Positions 44,731 to 53,240 of a stretch of DNA of 64,000 bases are shown here, in pieces. The notes below the pieces were generated by a model, which searched no databases, had not been told where the DNA came from, and was given only the letters and a program-made list of their open reading frames with translations. The stretch's first letter is position 1. Each line of letters opens with the position of its first letter. Origin of the DNA: Amycolatopsis xylanica (GTDB lineage Bacteria; Actinomycetota; Actinomycetes; Mycobacteriales; Pseudonocardiaceae); NCBI RefSeq assembly GCF_900107045.1, contig NZ_FNON01000001.1, positions 310,001-374,000 of the forward strand, read 5' to 3'. Position numbers and translations under genes: made by a program.

Positions 44731-44796
44731 GCTTCCCCCAAACCCCCGCGGGAGTATCACCGATCCGCGGATCCGGGGCCACCGCTTTTCCAGGGG

Positions 44797-44840
44797 TCGT
44801 GAGTGTTCCGGCCGGTTAGAATCGGCCGGAACACTCACGA
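44797..44840. repeat. 44-nt palindromic element C
   Basis: Left arm is identical over 21 nt to that of element B; centre AG; right arm has one mismatch. Flanking GGGG (44793-44796) and CCCC (44841-44844) lengthen the stem. The TGA of the STAND regulator gene (44835) is in the right arm. Confidence 0.8.
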
Positions 44841-47015
44841 CCCCCAGCGGACGCGGGTTTCGCCGACCATCAGGGGGTTGAGGTCGGGGTGGACGTCGTC
44901 GGCCCGCTCCCAGAAGTCGGCCGCCAGGGCGTGCTCGCCCCGCGCCGCCGCGATGTTGCCGATGCCCGTGTAGGCACGCGCGGTCTCGTAGCTGCTTCCG
45001 CAGGCACGCGCGCGATCGGCGGCGTCGTGATAGGCCGTCGTCGCGCGGTCGTGGTGCCCGGCATGGAACCATGCCCAGCCCAGGCAGTTGAGGGCCATCG
45101 CGGCGTCGAGGTCCAGCCCGAGTTCATTGAACGTGGTGAGCGTCGACGCGGCCAGCGCGGCGGCTTCGGGGGCCCGGCCGAGCGGGATCAGCACCAGTGC
45201 GATGCCCCGGTCGGTGATCGCGGCGTTGCGACGGTTACCCGTCCGGGCGTAGAAGGCTTGCGCGTGCTGGAAGTCGCGCAGCGCCTCGGTGTGCTTGCCG
45301 CTGTAGTGATCGGCCCACGCGCGATGGGCGAGCGCCATGCTTTCGCCGTGCTCGTCGCCCAGCTCGCGGTACAGCGTGAGCGCTTCGTCGTAACACGCGA
45401 AGGCCGCTTCGACGTCGCCGCTGTCGACGAGGGCGACACCGAGGTTCGTGGTCGTCGTCGCGAGGACCCAGCGGTCGCCGAGCGCTTGGGCGGACGCGCG
45501 GGCCCAGCGGTGCGTCGCCTTCCAGGGGTCCCACAGCTTGGCCGTGAAGAAGAACCCGCGCAGGAAGTAGGCGAGCTGCCAGCAGCGTTCGTGTTCGCCG
45601 CGCTCACCGGCCGCCCGGCACAGCGACACCAGGCCACGCCATTCGGCCCGAAACCAGGAGAGGGCGGTTTCGTCGTCGAGTGGCATCGGCTCGGGTGGGT
45701 GCTCGCCGAAGATCCGCTTACGCACGAACCGGCGCGACGTGAGCAGGTGATCGCCGTGCGCGGCCACCTGCACGGCGAAGTCCATCAGCCGCCGGAAAGC
45801 GCCGTCTCGCTCGGTGACGACGTCGGCGGCGAACAACTTCAGCAGGTCGTGGAAGCCGTATCGGTCAGGGGCGGGCTGAGTGAGCAGGTAGGCGTCGTGG
45901 AGCCGGTTCAGCAGCCGGTCGGTCTCGCGCGCCGGTAGCGCGCTGAGCGCGGTCGCCGCGTGCAGGTCCAGGTCAGCGCCGGGGTGCAGGGCGAGCAGGC
46001 CGAACAGTCGCGCCTCCGCCGGGGAGAGCTGCCGCAACGACAACCGGAACGCGGCGAGCAGCGACCGCTCCCCGTCGTCGAGTTCGCCGAGACGTTCGGC
46101 TTCGGCGGCGAGCCGCCGGTCCAGTTCGTCGACCGTCCAGGTCGGATGGGCGCTCAGCCGCGCCGCGGCGATCCGGATGGCGAGTGGCAGCCCGGCGCAC
46201 CGCTCGACCACGCGGGTGACCACCTCGCCGGGCGCTGTGCCGGTGAGCGAGACGAACAGGTCGACCGCCGAGGGGGTGTCCAGCACGTCGAGCGCGACGT
46301 GCCGGGTGTCGTCCAACGAACTCAGCCTCGACCGGCTGGTGATCAGCACCCGGCATTTCGGCTCGGCCGGGAGCAGGGGCCGCACCTGTGCCGCACTGGC
46401 CGCGTTGTCCAGCACCAGCAGGAGGCTGCGGCCGCGGAGCCGGGATTGGTAGACCATCGCGCGGTCGTGGGGATCGGACGGGATCCGCGTCGCCGGGACG
46501 CCGAGCCTGCGCAGCAGCCGGTCGTGCACGGCCGACGGCTCGTCCGCCGTCTCGCCGGGGCTGTGGCCACGCAGGTCGAGGAACACGCAGCCGTCGGCGA
46601 ACCCGGCTTCGAGACGGTGCGCGATCCGCTTCGCCAGCTCGGTCTTGCCGATCCCGCCCATGCCGGAGATGACGCAGACGCCGCCGTCGGCCTCCAGCGC
46701 GGAGCGGACCGCCTGGAATTCGGCGGCGCGGCCGGTGAAGACGGTGGTGGCGGGCGGCAGCCCCGACGGCCGGGCGTCGGGACGGGTACGCCGTTTGGCC
46801 GGTTCACGGGGTAATAGCGCGGTCAGCGCCCCGCTGAGCTGGAGTTCTCGTTCGCAGGCTTCGGCGAACGCCGCGTTCGGCACCGCGAGCCCGGTCTCGA
46901 CCTTGCTCAGGTAGCCCTTGCTGTAATGGGTGCGCGCGGCGAACTCGGTCAGCGAGATGCCCGCCGCGCGGCGCAGGCGCCGCAGTTCGGCGCCGAAGGT
47001 CGCTCGTTCGCTCAT
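44835..47015 (-). CDS. XRE-type HTH / NB-ARC ATPase / TPR regulator
   Basis: 726 residues. XRE HTH at 5-60 (LRRLRRAAGISLTEFAARTHYSKGYLSKVETG), NB-ARC with P-loop GMGGIGKTELA, Walker B SLLLVLDNA, sensor VLITSRSRLSSL, GLPLAIR and a winged-helix with YGFHDLLKLFA, then TPRs (LGVALVDSGDVEAAFACYDEALTLYREL and similar). ATG 47015; GTG 47021 is possible. Same plan as the protein at 8911 but clearly diverged. Two tiny peptide genes lie just upstream on the same strand, which could be its ligand source. Confidence 0.88.
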   Translation of the reverse strand: MSERATFGAELRRLRRAAGISLTEFAARTHYSKGYLSKVETGLAVPNAAFAEACERELQLSGALTALLPREPAKRRTRPDARPSGLPPATTVFTGRAAEFQAVRSALEADGGVCVISGMGGIGKTELAKRIAHRLEAGFADGCVFLDLRGHSPGETADEPSAVHDRLLRRLGVPATRIPSDPHDRAMVYQSRLRGRSLLLVLDNAASAAQVRPLLPAEPKCRVLITSRSRLSSLDDTRHVALDVLDTPSAVDLFVSLTGTAPGEVVTRVVERCAGLPLAIRIAAARLSAHPTWTVDELDRRLAAEAERLGELDDGERSLLAAFRLSLRQLSPAEARLFGLLALHPGADLDLHAATALSALPARETDRLLNRLHDAYLLTQPAPDRYGFHDLLKLFAADVVTERDGAFRRLMDFAVQVAAHGDHLLTSRRFVRKRIFGEHPPEPMPLDDETALSWFRAEWRGLVSLCRAAGERGEHERCWQLAYFLRGFFFTAKLWDPWKATHRWARASAQALGDRWVLATTTTNLGVALVDSGDVEAAFACYDEALTLYRELGDEHGESMALAHRAWADHYSGKHTEALRDFQHAQAFYARTGNRRNAAITDRGIALVLIPLGRAPEAAALAASTLTTFNELGLDLDAAMALNCLGWAWFHAGHHDRATTAYHDAADRARACGSSYETARAYTGIGNIAAARGEHALAADFWERADDVHPDLNPLMVGETRVRWGS

Positions 47016-47152
47016 CAGCACCCACCCTCGTCGGAGGACCAGTATGGCCGCGATGGCCCGGCGGCGTCTCCGGTGCGCCCGCGGACCGGCCGGGTCCGAC
47101 GACCCGGCCGGTGGCTGCGCGCGCAACGCGTTTTCGTGTGTCATCGCCGGCC

Positions 47153-47212
47153 TCAGCCGAACGCGACGGTCAGCAGGGTCAGGATCAGGCCGATGACTTC
47201 GTGGGTCTGCAT
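47153..47212 (-). CDS. Tiny hydrophobic peptide (19 aa)
   Basis: A 20-codon frame giving MQTHEVIGLILTLLTVAFG, mostly one hydrophobic helix. It has a near-perfect ribosome site, AAAGGAGGTG, about 10 nt before ATG 47212, far better than chance. It begins 2 bp after the 52-residue peptide stop. Could be a membrane peptide, toxin-like peptide or signal. No homologue known to me. Confidence 0.5.
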   Translation of the reverse strand: MQTHEVIGLILTLLTVAFG

Positions 47213-47214
47213 GA

Positions 47215-47373
47215 TCAGCGCACCTCCTTTCGGTGAGCGGGAACCACGGCATCGGCCGGTTTCGCGGGTGCGGTGCCGTGCGTCGTGCCGAGCACGACAC
47301 CGGTCGTCAGTGCGCACAGCGACAGCCAGAAAGCGAACCTCAGCAGCAGGGAAAACGAACACAGGATCTTCAT
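47215..47373 (-). CDS. Small secreted/membrane peptide (52 aa)
   Basis: 52 residues: MKILCSFSLLLRFAFWLSLC then ALTTGVVLGTTHGTAPAKP and a charged end PAHRKEVR. Looks like a signal peptide or a single membrane helix with a short exported tail. GGAGG lies 8 nt before ATG 47373. Couples to the 19-residue peptide gene and lies upstream of the XRE/NB-ARC/TPR gene on the same strand. Function unknown. Confidence 0.55.
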   Translation of the reverse strand: MKILCSFSLLLRFAFWLSLCALTTGVVLGTTHGTAPAKPADAVVPAHRKEVR

Positions 47374-47639
47374 TCCGTCGCCTCCGATGGGCAGCTTCCA
47401 GGCAGCACTCGAGAACACGGGAACTGGCGTGGTTTCCGGGGTTTCGCCGCGGATTCGGTGCGGCTCACCAAGAATGTGTTCGGCGGAAGCGCCGCGACAA
47501 GGAGTTTCCCGTTTCCAACAGCGGCAGGAAAGAAAGCCGCAAAATAACGATCGCGGCCGGTGGCCGTGATCGAGTGGACAACCGGCGACCGGAGTGACGA
47601 GTATTGGCGATCGTGCGTTTAACCCGCTTGGGAGGACTG

Positions 47640-48605
47640 GTGAACGTGAGCGCGACAGACCTGGTCGGCGAATTGAAACTGCTGCGCAAGGGCAGGGGGA
47701 TTTCGGTCGTCCAGCTGGGGCCACGCGTCGGTGAGGCGATGCGCGCCGCGTTCGGCATCACCGGCTCCGACGACACCGCCGAGATCCGGCGCAAGCTCAC
47801 CGAGTCGCTGGTCGGACTGGCCGGGTCTCTTCCCGATGACCTGCGCACCGCCGCGCTCGCCGCGTTCGGCCTGCACGAGCAGGCCAGGCATCCTTTTCTG
47901 CAGGCCAGGGTCGGCTGGGTCGCCAAGGCGCTGGACCGCGACGAGCGGACGGCTCGCCGCCGGATCGACGAAGGCATCCAGCGCATCGCGGAACTCGCCG
48001 TCTCGGCCCAGAACGGGCAGTCCGAACCCGCCTATCCGAGCCGCAGCTGGCACACCGAGGAGCTCCGCGTGGCGCTGGCACTCGATCAGCAGGTGCCCGA
48101 GGTGTTCGAGGTGCGCCGGGTCGTCGCCGACGCCGACGACATCGAAGAATTGGATCTTGCGGTGACGCTCACCAATGCGGGGAAACGTCGTGAGACGATG
48201 GTGGGAAATGATCTCGAAGTAGATGTTTTCTATGGTGGCAGGCTCGCGGAGCCGGTGATGGAATCGAGCGAGCGGTTCGGCCTGATGCTGCGCCTGCCCA
48301 AACCGCTGGCCCGGAGAGCGCGGCACGACATCGCCCTGCGCTTCCGGGCGAAGCTGCGGCATCCGCACTATGTCTGCGTGCCCCGGCACCCGGTCGATTT
48401 ATTCGACTTGCACGTCAAGTTCCCCCGGTCGGTGCCCGGCGCGATCGTCAAATTGGAGAATGTGTTCCAGGACGACGCCCGTGACCCGGCGGCGCGCGGC
48501 GAGCGGCTGACCGCGAACGAGTCGGGTGAGGTGCACGTCCAGTTCCGCAACCTCGCGCCCGGCTTCGCCTACGGGGTGCGCTGGGAACCCGCCGACGTGA
48601 GCTGA
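47640..48605 (+). CDS. Hypothetical regulator-like protein
   Basis: 321 residues. The N-terminal 120 resemble a region shared by actinobacterial putative regulators (VGELKLLRKGRGISVVQLGPRVG ... ALDRDERTARRRIDEGIQRIAELA), probably helical and DNA- or protein-binding. The C-terminal 200 are strand-rich (LDLAVTLTNAGKRRETMVGNDLEVDVFYGG, YVCVPRHPVDLFDLHVKFP), like an Ig-type sensor. GTG 47640 has GGGAGG 4 nt before it. Convergent with the STAND-TPR gene, overlapping it by 37 bp. Confidence 0.65.
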   Translation: MNVSATDLVGELKLLRKGRGISVVQLGPRVGEAMRAAFGITGSDDTAEIRRKLTESLVGLAGSLPDDLRTAALAAFGLHEQARHPFLQARVGWVAKALDRDERTARRRIDEGIQRIAELAVSAQNGQSEPAYPSRSWHTEELRVALALDQQVPEVFEVRRVVADADDIEELDLAVTLTNAGKRRETMVGNDLEVDVFYGGRLAEPVMESSERFGLMLRLPKPLARRARHDIALRFRAKLRHPHYVCVPRHPVDLFDLHVKFPRSVPGAIVKLENVFQDDARDPAARGERLTANESGEVHVQFRNLAPGFAYGVRWEPADVS

Positions 48606-50569
48606 CGGCCCGGCCGTCCGCACAGTGCGAGCGCGATGTCCAGCTCGTGCCGGGTCGCCACCGTCTCGGGATGGCCGAGCCCCAGCATGCTGATCCGCGG
48701 CTCGAGGATGGTCTCGAGCAGATCCGCCTGCTGACCGAATTCGTGCAGCCGCCCGTGTGCGGCCGCCATCGCGTGCACCACCCGGTGATGCAGCCGATGC
48801 CCGTGACCGAGCACGCGCAGCACCGCCTGCTCGGTCACGGCCAGCGTGCGCAGTGCGTGCCCGGGGTTCCCGAGCGGCAGCAGCGCACGGTCCGCCATGA
48901 CTCTGGCGGTGAGTGTCAGCGGCGCGTCGGGGCCGTGGAGCTTGGCGAAGGCGTCTTCGAGTGCCCGTGGCTGCTCACGCGCGAGGCTCACCGTCGCTTC
49001 CGCGCCGACCAGTTCGGCCTCGACGCACTGGGAATGCCGGTCGCGGCCTCGAGCCCGATAGGCCGCGACCACCTCGGCGGCGGCCTTCCGCGCTCGGTCG
49101 AGCCGGCCCGCGTCGAGGAGGCTGATCGCGTACTCGAGCCTGGCGGACTGGGTCACGTCGTCGCCGGACGCTGGTTCCGGCAGCGCTCCTTCGAGCAGGG
49201 CAGCGGCCTCGGCCGGACGGCCGCGCAGCCGCCGGGCACGGGCGAGGGCGACCAGGAAGCGCAGCCGGTCGGGCTCGCCAGGGGGGAGCCGGTCGCCGTG
49301 CTCGCGCCAGAAGATCCGGTCGGCCGCGGCGTAATCCCCCTGGCAGTCGAGCGCCTGCGCCGCAGTCAGGGCGGCCGGAATCCGGTCCGGCTCGTCCGCC
49401 AGCGCCAGCGCCGCCTGGGCGTGCCCGGCCGCCTCCGCGTAGAGCCCGCAGCCGATCTCGGCGCGGGCGGCCGCGGTGAGATCCGCCGCGACCGCGTCGC
49501 CGGTCGACAGGATCAGCGCGTGAGTCTCACCCGCCGCGTGCCAGTCACCCAGCCGCTCGTAGGCCGCGGCGACCGGGCGCAGGAGCCGGGCCCGGTGGAG
49601 CGGCGTGTGCTCGGCGACGGCGCGAGCGTGCTGGAGCAGGAAGTCATGGTCCAGCGGCATGCCGAGCAGTGCCTCGGCCGCGCGCTCGCGGAGTTCGGCG
49701 GGATCGTAGAGAGCGCCCGCCACCGCGCGAACCAGCGCGGGCACGCGGAGTCCACCGTCCACATGCGACACCAGGTCGAGCGAGGCGAGTTCGTCGGCGG
49801 CGTGGGCCGTAACGGGTGATTTGAGTGCCGCGGCGGCGAGTTCCAGCGGGAACGGCACTGGCGCTAGCGCGAGGTTGAGCCGGAGCACCTGCCGGGCGAG
49901 CGGGCTGACGTCCTCGAGCAGCGCACGAATGGCTTCCGTGGCGGTATCCGGCTGGCCGGCGAGCACGGAGTCGTCGGCCGCCGTGTTCCGGCGCCGCACG
50001 TTCAGGCCGATCGCGCGCAGTGCGAACGGATGCCCGCCGCAGCGCCGGACCAGGCGCCGCACCGCCGGACGCCCGGCGTCGGCCGAGTCGAAGACAAGGA
50101 CTCCTTCGTCCTCGGTCAAGCCCGCCAGATCGAGCGTGGGAACGCCCCAATCCGCTTGGTCGGCCCTGGTCGTGATGAGCGCCGACGGCGGGCGAAACCG
50201 GTGCAGCGTCGAGGGTGGGAGGTCGGCGGGGATGTCGTCGATGAGCACCAGCACGTTCTCGGCGCACAGCCCGAGTAGCCTGCCGAGCGTGATGCCGGAG
50301 ACGTCGAACCCCAGCCGGTCGGTCATCGCCCGCGCGAGCGAAAGATGGAACTGGGAAAGGAATTCCTCCGGCGGATGGTGACCGAACGGCCCGAGCCGGA
50401 CGACACCGGTGAACGAGTGCGGGAAATCAAAAGCGTAGTGCTCGGCCAGTGTCGTTTTGCCGATTCCCGGCGGTCCTTGCACCACCAGCGCCGAGTGCGG
50501 AGTGCTCACTGTCTTGTGTATCGCCAAGAGTTCGCGGCGACGGCCGACGAAACGCGCTGATCCGGTCAT
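48569..50569 (-). CDS. STAND (NB-ARC-like) ATPase with TPR C-terminus
   Basis: 666 residues. Begins directly with the ATPase: FVGRRRELLAIHKT, P-loop QGPPGIGKTTLA, Walker B VLVLIDDIPADL, sensor ALITTRADQADW, CGGHPFALRAIGL; the second half is helical TPR-like repeats (LGDWHAAGETHALIL, GLYAEAAGHAQAALALADEPD). No XRE or effector domain is fused, unlike the other two STAND proteins here. ATG 50569 opens on the conserved FVGR motif. Divergent from the sigma factor gene over 219 bp; the two may be a regulatory pair. Confidence 0.85.
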   Translation of the reverse strand: MTGSARFVGRRRELLAIHKTVSTPHSALVVQGPPGIGKTTLAEHYAFDFPHSFTGVVRLGPFGHHPPEEFLSQFHLSLARAMTDRLGFDVSGITLGRLLGLCAENVLVLIDDIPADLPPSTLHRFRPPSALITTRADQADWGVPTLDLAGLTEDEGVLVFDSADAGRPAVRRLVRRCGGHPFALRAIGLNVRRRNTAADDSVLAGQPDTATEAIRALLEDVSPLARQVLRLNLALAPVPFPLELAAAALKSPVTAHAADELASLDLVSHVDGGLRVPALVRAVAGALYDPAELRERAAEALLGMPLDHDFLLQHARAVAEHTPLHRARLLRPVAAAYERLGDWHAAGETHALILSTGDAVAADLTAAARAEIGCGLYAEAAGHAQAALALADEPDRIPAALTAAQALDCQGDYAAADRIFWREHGDRLPPGEPDRLRFLVALARARRLRGRPAEAAALLEGALPEPASGDDVTQSARLEYAISLLDAGRLDRARKAAAEVVAAYRARGRDRHSQCVEAELVGAEATVSLAREQPRALEDAFAKLHGPDAPLTLTARVMADRALLPLGNPGHALRTLAVTEQAVLRVLGHGHRLHHRVVHAMAAAHGRLHEFGQQADLLETILEPRISMLGLGHPETVATRHELDIALALCGRPGRQLTSAGSQRTP

Positions 50570-50788
50570 CGGGTGCACTCTCTTCCGCTCGGGGATCTTC
50601 CGGGTACGCGACAAGGATCGGCGCGCGGGAATGCCGTGGTACCAGGTTTTCCGGAACTGTCCCGATTTTGGCGACCGATTCCGGAAGTGCCGGACAAAAC
50701 GTGGACAGTAAGCCGTGCACCGTGGCATGTGCGGGTGGTCCGGCCGACCATCGGGCATCGGAAACCGCATCACCCCCGGGAGCAGAAC

Positions 50789-51397
50789 ATGGATATCGTC
50801 GACGTGGCCGCACCGTCCGGATCGGACGGACGGTGGGCGAAGGAGGAACTCGGCCCGCTCGTGCTGGCGGCCAAATCGGGCGAGCCCGGCGCGCTGCAGA
50901 GATTGCTGAAGGTCATCGAGCCCGCGCTGGTGCGCTACTGCCGTGGCCGCATGGGCCGCCGCGACTTCTCGTACCTTTCGGCCGACGATGTCGCCCAGGA
51001 AGCCTGTCTCGCCCTGTGCAAGATGCTGCCGGGCTACGAAGACCGCGGCGGCTCGTTCTACTACCTCGCGCGCGCGATCGCCGCCAAGAAGGTCGTCGAC
51101 GCCTACCGCGCGGTCTCGCGGGACAAGTCGGAGCCGATGCCCGAACTGCCGGAGACCACGCTCACCGCCAACGAGCCGGAGAACGAGGCGCTGCACGCGG
51201 ATCTCGGCGCCCGGCTCGGCCGCCTGATGGCCACACTGCCGCGCATGCAGCAGGAGATCCTCACCTCCCGCGTGATGGCCGGCCTGACCGTCACCGAGAC
51301 CGCGGCCGCGCTCGGCACCACCTCCGGCAACGTACGGATCGCGCAGCATCGCGCGCTGCGCAAGCTGCGCGCGATGATCGAGCGGGACGAGTTCTAG
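50789..51397 (+). CDS. RNA polymerase ECF sigma factor (ShbA-like)
   Basis: 202 residues. Region 2: LVRYCRGRMGRRDFSYLSADDVAQEACLALCKMLPGYED; region 4: LPRMQQEILTSRVMAGLTVTETAAALGTTSGNVRIAQHRALRKLR. Closest by eye to the ShbA group of actinobacteria, which drives the main sigma factor gene in Streptomyces; the identity is tentative because context differs. ATG 50789 follows GGGAGCAGAAC. No anti-sigma factor adjacent. Convergent with the SEFIR gene by a 4-bp overlap. Confidence 0.86.
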   Translation: MDIVDVAAPSGSDGRWAKEELGPLVLAAKSGEPGALQRLLKVIEPALVRYCRGRMGRRDFSYLSADDVAQEACLALCKMLPGYEDRGGSFYYLARAIAAKKVVDAYRAVSRDKSEPMPELPETTLTANEPENEALHADLGARLGRLMATLPRMQQEILTSRVMAGLTVTETAAALGTTSGNVRIAQHRALRKLRAMIERDEF

Positions 51398-52350
51398 GCC
51401 AGCTTCGGGCCACCCCAGGCCAGTTCAGGAAGCCGGACCGCCGCGGGGCCACGTTCGGCGAACGGGTTCGGCCGGCACATCTCGAGCCGCATCTTGAGCG
51501 CGCCGGTGATGTCGAGGTCGACGAGGCTCGGCTTTCCGAGCGAGACGGTCATCTCGGGCTGCGGGACACCGTCGAGAAAGATCCGGAAGTGTCCTACCTG
51601 GAACGGTTCCGCGGCGTCATCGAGCACCCCGGCGACCGCCGTCAACCGCCGGTAGGAGACACCGAGGTCGATCTCGACGAACCCCACCGAGTCCGTGCCG
51701 AGCGTCTTCGGACGGTACACGATGCTGTCCTCGTAGCGCACCCCGTTGATCGACGCGGGGCCCACTCGCACCTGGGCGCTGCTGGAGAGCCAAGGCAAGC
51801 CGTTGGCCAGCAACACCTTCTGCGACCCGGCGGCCTCCCCGTGCGCCCAGTGCCCGCGCTCGGGCATGGGGAACCGCGCCCGCCCGGTGATCGCGGCGAT
51901 CAGGTCGGCCACCCCGTCCTCGGTGAACTCGTTGACGCGGAACCTCGTGGTGGAGTACGGATTCAGGAAGCTCGGGATGTCGTCGAGCGACCGCCCGGGG
52001 AACACGACCGGCAGGAACCGTTCGGTCTGCTCGGCCTGGTTCCTGGTCAGGTTGTCCCGGATCATCGCGGCCTCGAACTGCGCGCCGCGTCCCTTGTCGG
52101 GCGGTGCCAGGCCGTCGGCACGCCGTTTGTACTCGGGCGAGGCGATGACCAGCACGTAGTCGGCCTCCCTCAGATGGTCGATCGCCCACAATGACCAGTC
52201 ACGCCTGCGGTCGTCGTCCCACTGGTCCAGCCGTACGTCCAAGCCGATGACGGTGCGCAGGAAGCGGGCGAAAAGCTGCACTTTCTCCACGTGGTCAGGC
52301 GAATCATGCGAATACGTCACGAAAACCCTTGGCGCGTCGTGGCCGGACAT
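51394..52350 (-). CDS. SEFIR-domain protein with NPCBM-like C-terminus
   Basis: 318 residues. SEFIR (TIR-related) domain at about 8-150: RVFVTYSHDSPDHVEKVQLFARFLR, DVRLDQWDD, DHLREADYVLVIASPEYKRRAD. The C-terminal 120 (INGVRYEDSIVYRPKTLG, VEIDLGVSYRRLTAVAGVLDDA, FRIFLDGV) resemble the NPCBM/NEW2 sugar-binding-like domain. SEFIR proteins act as signalling or cell-killing effectors in bacterial immunity. ATG 52350 has AAAGGAG upstream. Back to back with the TIR operon across 300 bp. Confidence 0.85.
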   Translation of the reverse strand: MSGHDAPRVFVTYSHDSPDHVEKVQLFARFLRTVIGLDVRLDQWDDDRRRDWSLWAIDHLREADYVLVIASPEYKRRADGLAPPDKGRGAQFEAAMIRDNLTRNQAEQTERFLPVVFPGRSLDDIPSFLNPYSTTRFRVNEFTEDGVADLIAAITGRARFPMPERGHWAHGEAAGSQKVLLANGLPWLSSSAQVRVGPASINGVRYEDSIVYRPKTLGTDSVGFVEIDLGVSYRRLTAVAGVLDDAAEPFQVGHFRIFLDGVPQPEMTVSLGKPSLVDLDITGALKMRLEMCRPNPFAERGPAAVRLPELAWGGPKLA

Positions 52351-52650
52351 CGGCGCTCCTTTTCCTGCTCGCTCGAACTCGGTGACACGCATTCTGGACC
52401 GGCGCGCCGGTCGCCACCCGGACTTGTCGGCTGCTTGTCATCTTTCTGTCTTTTTCCGTGATTTTGTCCCGCCCGCCCTGAGCGTGATCTTCGCTTGTGG
52501 ACGTCGTTCCCGATCAGAGTCGCCGGAGCCGTCTTCCGCGTATGCCGTGGCCGGGAATTGTCCAGAAGTTGTCGATTTTTTGGACCTGTTTCGGTTACGC
52601 CCCGTCGCCCTACCATCGGTGGCTGTCGATGGCCGGGGGACGAGGGAGCG
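52351..52650. other. Divergent promoter region of SEFIR gene and TIR operon
   Basis: 300 bp without a gene. It must carry both promoters; there are T-rich patches near 52440-52460 and 52570-52580 but I could not define -35/-10 pairs with confidence. Confidence 0.4.
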
Positions 52651-53238
52651 ATGACGCGGGTGTACGAGTACGACGTGTTCATCAGCTACTCCCGCGCGGG
52701 CGGCGGGCACGCGCCCGCCTGGGTGCGCACGCACTTCTATCCGTTGCTGGTGGACTTGTTGCAGGACAACGTCGAACACCAGGCGAAGATCTTCTACGAC
52801 GACAACGTCGGTGTCGGCGGGAAGTGGCCGCGCCAGGTGTGTGACGCGCTGCAACGGACGCGCGTGCTGGTCCCGGTCTGCTCGCCGAAGTATTTCCATG
52901 ACGAATGGTGTCTCGCCGAATGGCACTCCATGGCGGAGCGGGAAAAGGTCTCCGGCATCGCGGACCATGAGCGGTTGATCTATCCGGTGATCTTCAGCGA
53001 TTCGGTCAACTTCCCCGGCTACGCGCGGGAACGGCGCATGCGGTCATTGAAGAGGTGGAACCAGCCTTATCCCCAGTACCAGCAAAGTCTCGAATACCAC
53101 GACTTCCACCGAGAGGTGCAGAACATGGTCGAGGAGCTGGTCGAGATCATCCAGCGAGTGCCGGAATGGCAACCGGATTGGCCGGTGCGCACACCGATGC
53201 CCGAGCAGCCCCCTGGTTCGAAGCTGCCGAGGTTCTGA
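52651..53238 (+). CDS. TIR-domain protein, putative defence effector or sensor
   Basis: 195 residues, nearly all a TIR domain: YDVFISYSRAGGGHAPAWV, IFYDDNVGVGGKWPRQVCDALQRTRVLVPVCSP, then FHDEWCLAEWHSM with E90 where NAD-cleaving TIRs have their catalytic Glu. ATG 52651 follows GAGGGAG. It lies 2 bp before the ParA-like gene and starts the five-gene operon. In bacteria TIRs usually destroy NAD+ or make a cyclic ADP-ribose signal upon infection; activity here is inference from E90. Confidence 0.9.
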   Translation: MTRVYEYDVFISYSRAGGGHAPAWVRTHFYPLLVDLLQDNVEHQAKIFYDDNVGVGGKWPRQVCDALQRTRVLVPVCSPKYFHDEWCLAEWHSMAEREKVSGIADHERLIYPVIFSDSVNFPGYARERRMRSLKRWNQPYPQYQQSLEYHDFHREVQNMVEELVEIIQRVPEWQPDWPVRTPMPEQPPGSKLPRF

Positions 53239-53240
53239 AT

